Part shown: positions 63,440-64,000 of the stretch, one piece after another
Numbering within the stretch: position 1 is the first letter of the stretch
How the letters are laid out: each line of letters begins with the position of its first letter
DNA from: Locusta migratoria
Taxonomy: Eukaryota; Arthropoda; Insecta; Orthoptera; Acrididae
NCBI GenBank assembly: GCA_026315105.1
Contig: CM048744.1
Span: 313,231,270-313,295,269, forward strand
DNA: 64,000 nt
Direction of reading: 5' to 3'
The notes under the pieces: model-generated
The model's database searches: none
Told to the model about the DNA's origin: nothing
What the model saw: only the letters and a program-made list of their open reading frames with translations
Position numbers and translations under genes: made by a program

Positions 63440-64000
63440 ACTGCCGGATGTATGCGTCGTTCTGGCACAATATTTCGGCCGCGTAACTCGCTGCCTTCTT
63501 CAGGTGCTACCTGAGACTGCCGTTTTTGGAGGACCTGGTCCAGTATTTATGCCCAGCAGACGCTAGGCGCTCTGTCTGCGGTCCGCGCCCAGCTGGCGCT
63601 GCTTGTAGGGTGTTGTCTCTTACCTGGCGTTCCGTCGCCCGTCCGCGCCCCAATCGGCCGCCATCTGTGGCAGCGGCAACTCTCTGAGGCCCCTCCCACG
63701 TTGGCTGCTCCCTCTGCGGTCCGCGCCCGTCTGGCGCTGCTCCTGAGGTGTTGTGGCTTCCCTTGTGCTCCGACGGACGTCCGCACCCATCTTGTCCACC
63801 ATCTGTGGTCGGTGCAGCTGTCTGAGGCCCTTCTGGCGTCAGACGCTCTGATCTTGGTCCGTACCCGCCTCGCGCCTCTCCTGAGGTGTTGTGGCTGCAC
63901 AGACGCTCCCACGGACGTCCGCGCCCGTCTTGGCCGACATCTGCTGCTATGCCAGCTGTTTGAGGCCCGTCCGGTGTCAGGCGCTCCATTCTCGGTCCGC
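63440..64000 (-). repeat. GC-rich repeat element with a 138-bp tandem array, running off the window
   Basis: It starts with a CACAATATTTCGGCCGCG / TTCTTCAGGTGCTACCTGA end similar in style to the MITE arms at 62259. From about 63570 there are roughly 3.3 imperfect copies of a 138-bp unit, marked by CGGTCCGCGCCC, CTGAGGTGTTGTGGC and TCTGAGGCCC at constant spacing. On the minus strand all units stay open in one frame of at least 160 codons with a 46-residue repeat. I consider this a consequence of period and GC content; no protein family is recognised. Confidence 0.6.

Overview
The window is an intron-rich, repeat-dominated animal nuclear sequence. Its tRNA-Leu-like SINEs, CR1-like LINEs with TGTAGA-type tails, mariner/Tc1 elements, Helitron-like repeats and a clip-domain serine protease gene point to an insect. 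The SINE families and the very long introns suggest an orthopteran (grasshopper or locust). That assignment is inference; no database was consulted.

The one host gene I can support is a clip-domain, trypsin-like serine protease on the + strand. Five internal exons have matching phases: 2429-2484 (end of signal peptide), 15609-15757 and 30150-30262 (clip domain, all six cysteines), 51115-51244 (catalytic His) and 57166-57410 (catalytic Asp). The first coding exon and the exon or exons with the catalytic Ser are not seen and probably lie outside the window. Joined as phased, the protein lacks the usual activation site between the linker Cys-Gly and the start of the protease domain.

The introns are almost entirely transposons. 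Intron 2429/15609 holds Tc1 and mariner remnants, a foldback element with 325-bp arms (3766-5252), a head-to-head LINE pair (5385-7690), a SINE split by a LINE that is itself hit by a SINE (7700-9711), and a gypsy-type LTR retrotransposon with gag and pol (9712-15463). Each LTR of that element carries a 73-nt tRNA-like sequence. The next intron holds Helitron-like, piggyBac-like, mariner and Tc1 elements and many SINEs.

The 20.9-kb intron between exons 30150-30262 and 51115-51244 holds the most unusual structure. It is an 11.7-kb insertion (31547-43235) made of two inverted copies of a gag-only LTR retrotransposon, joined through their truncated 3' LTRs around a 104-bp loop. The insertion is flanked by an apparently identical 609-bp direct duplication of the target, itself an inverted LINE. 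The right-hand copy keeps a 5' LTR, a primer binding site, a 679-codon gag and a polypurine tract, but has no pol.

Further right are a mariner-like element with 154-bp terminal repeats (45721-47262), a foldback element with 26-bp tandem repeats (48224-49219), a pogo-like element (49358-50992), a partly palindromic LINE with SINEs that date its rearrangement (51396-53790), a Penelope-like fragment, an RTE-like LINE (59645-61080), a Tc1 copy split by a 491-bp MITE with a 9-bp target duplication (61672-63285), and a 138-bp tandem array at the right edge.
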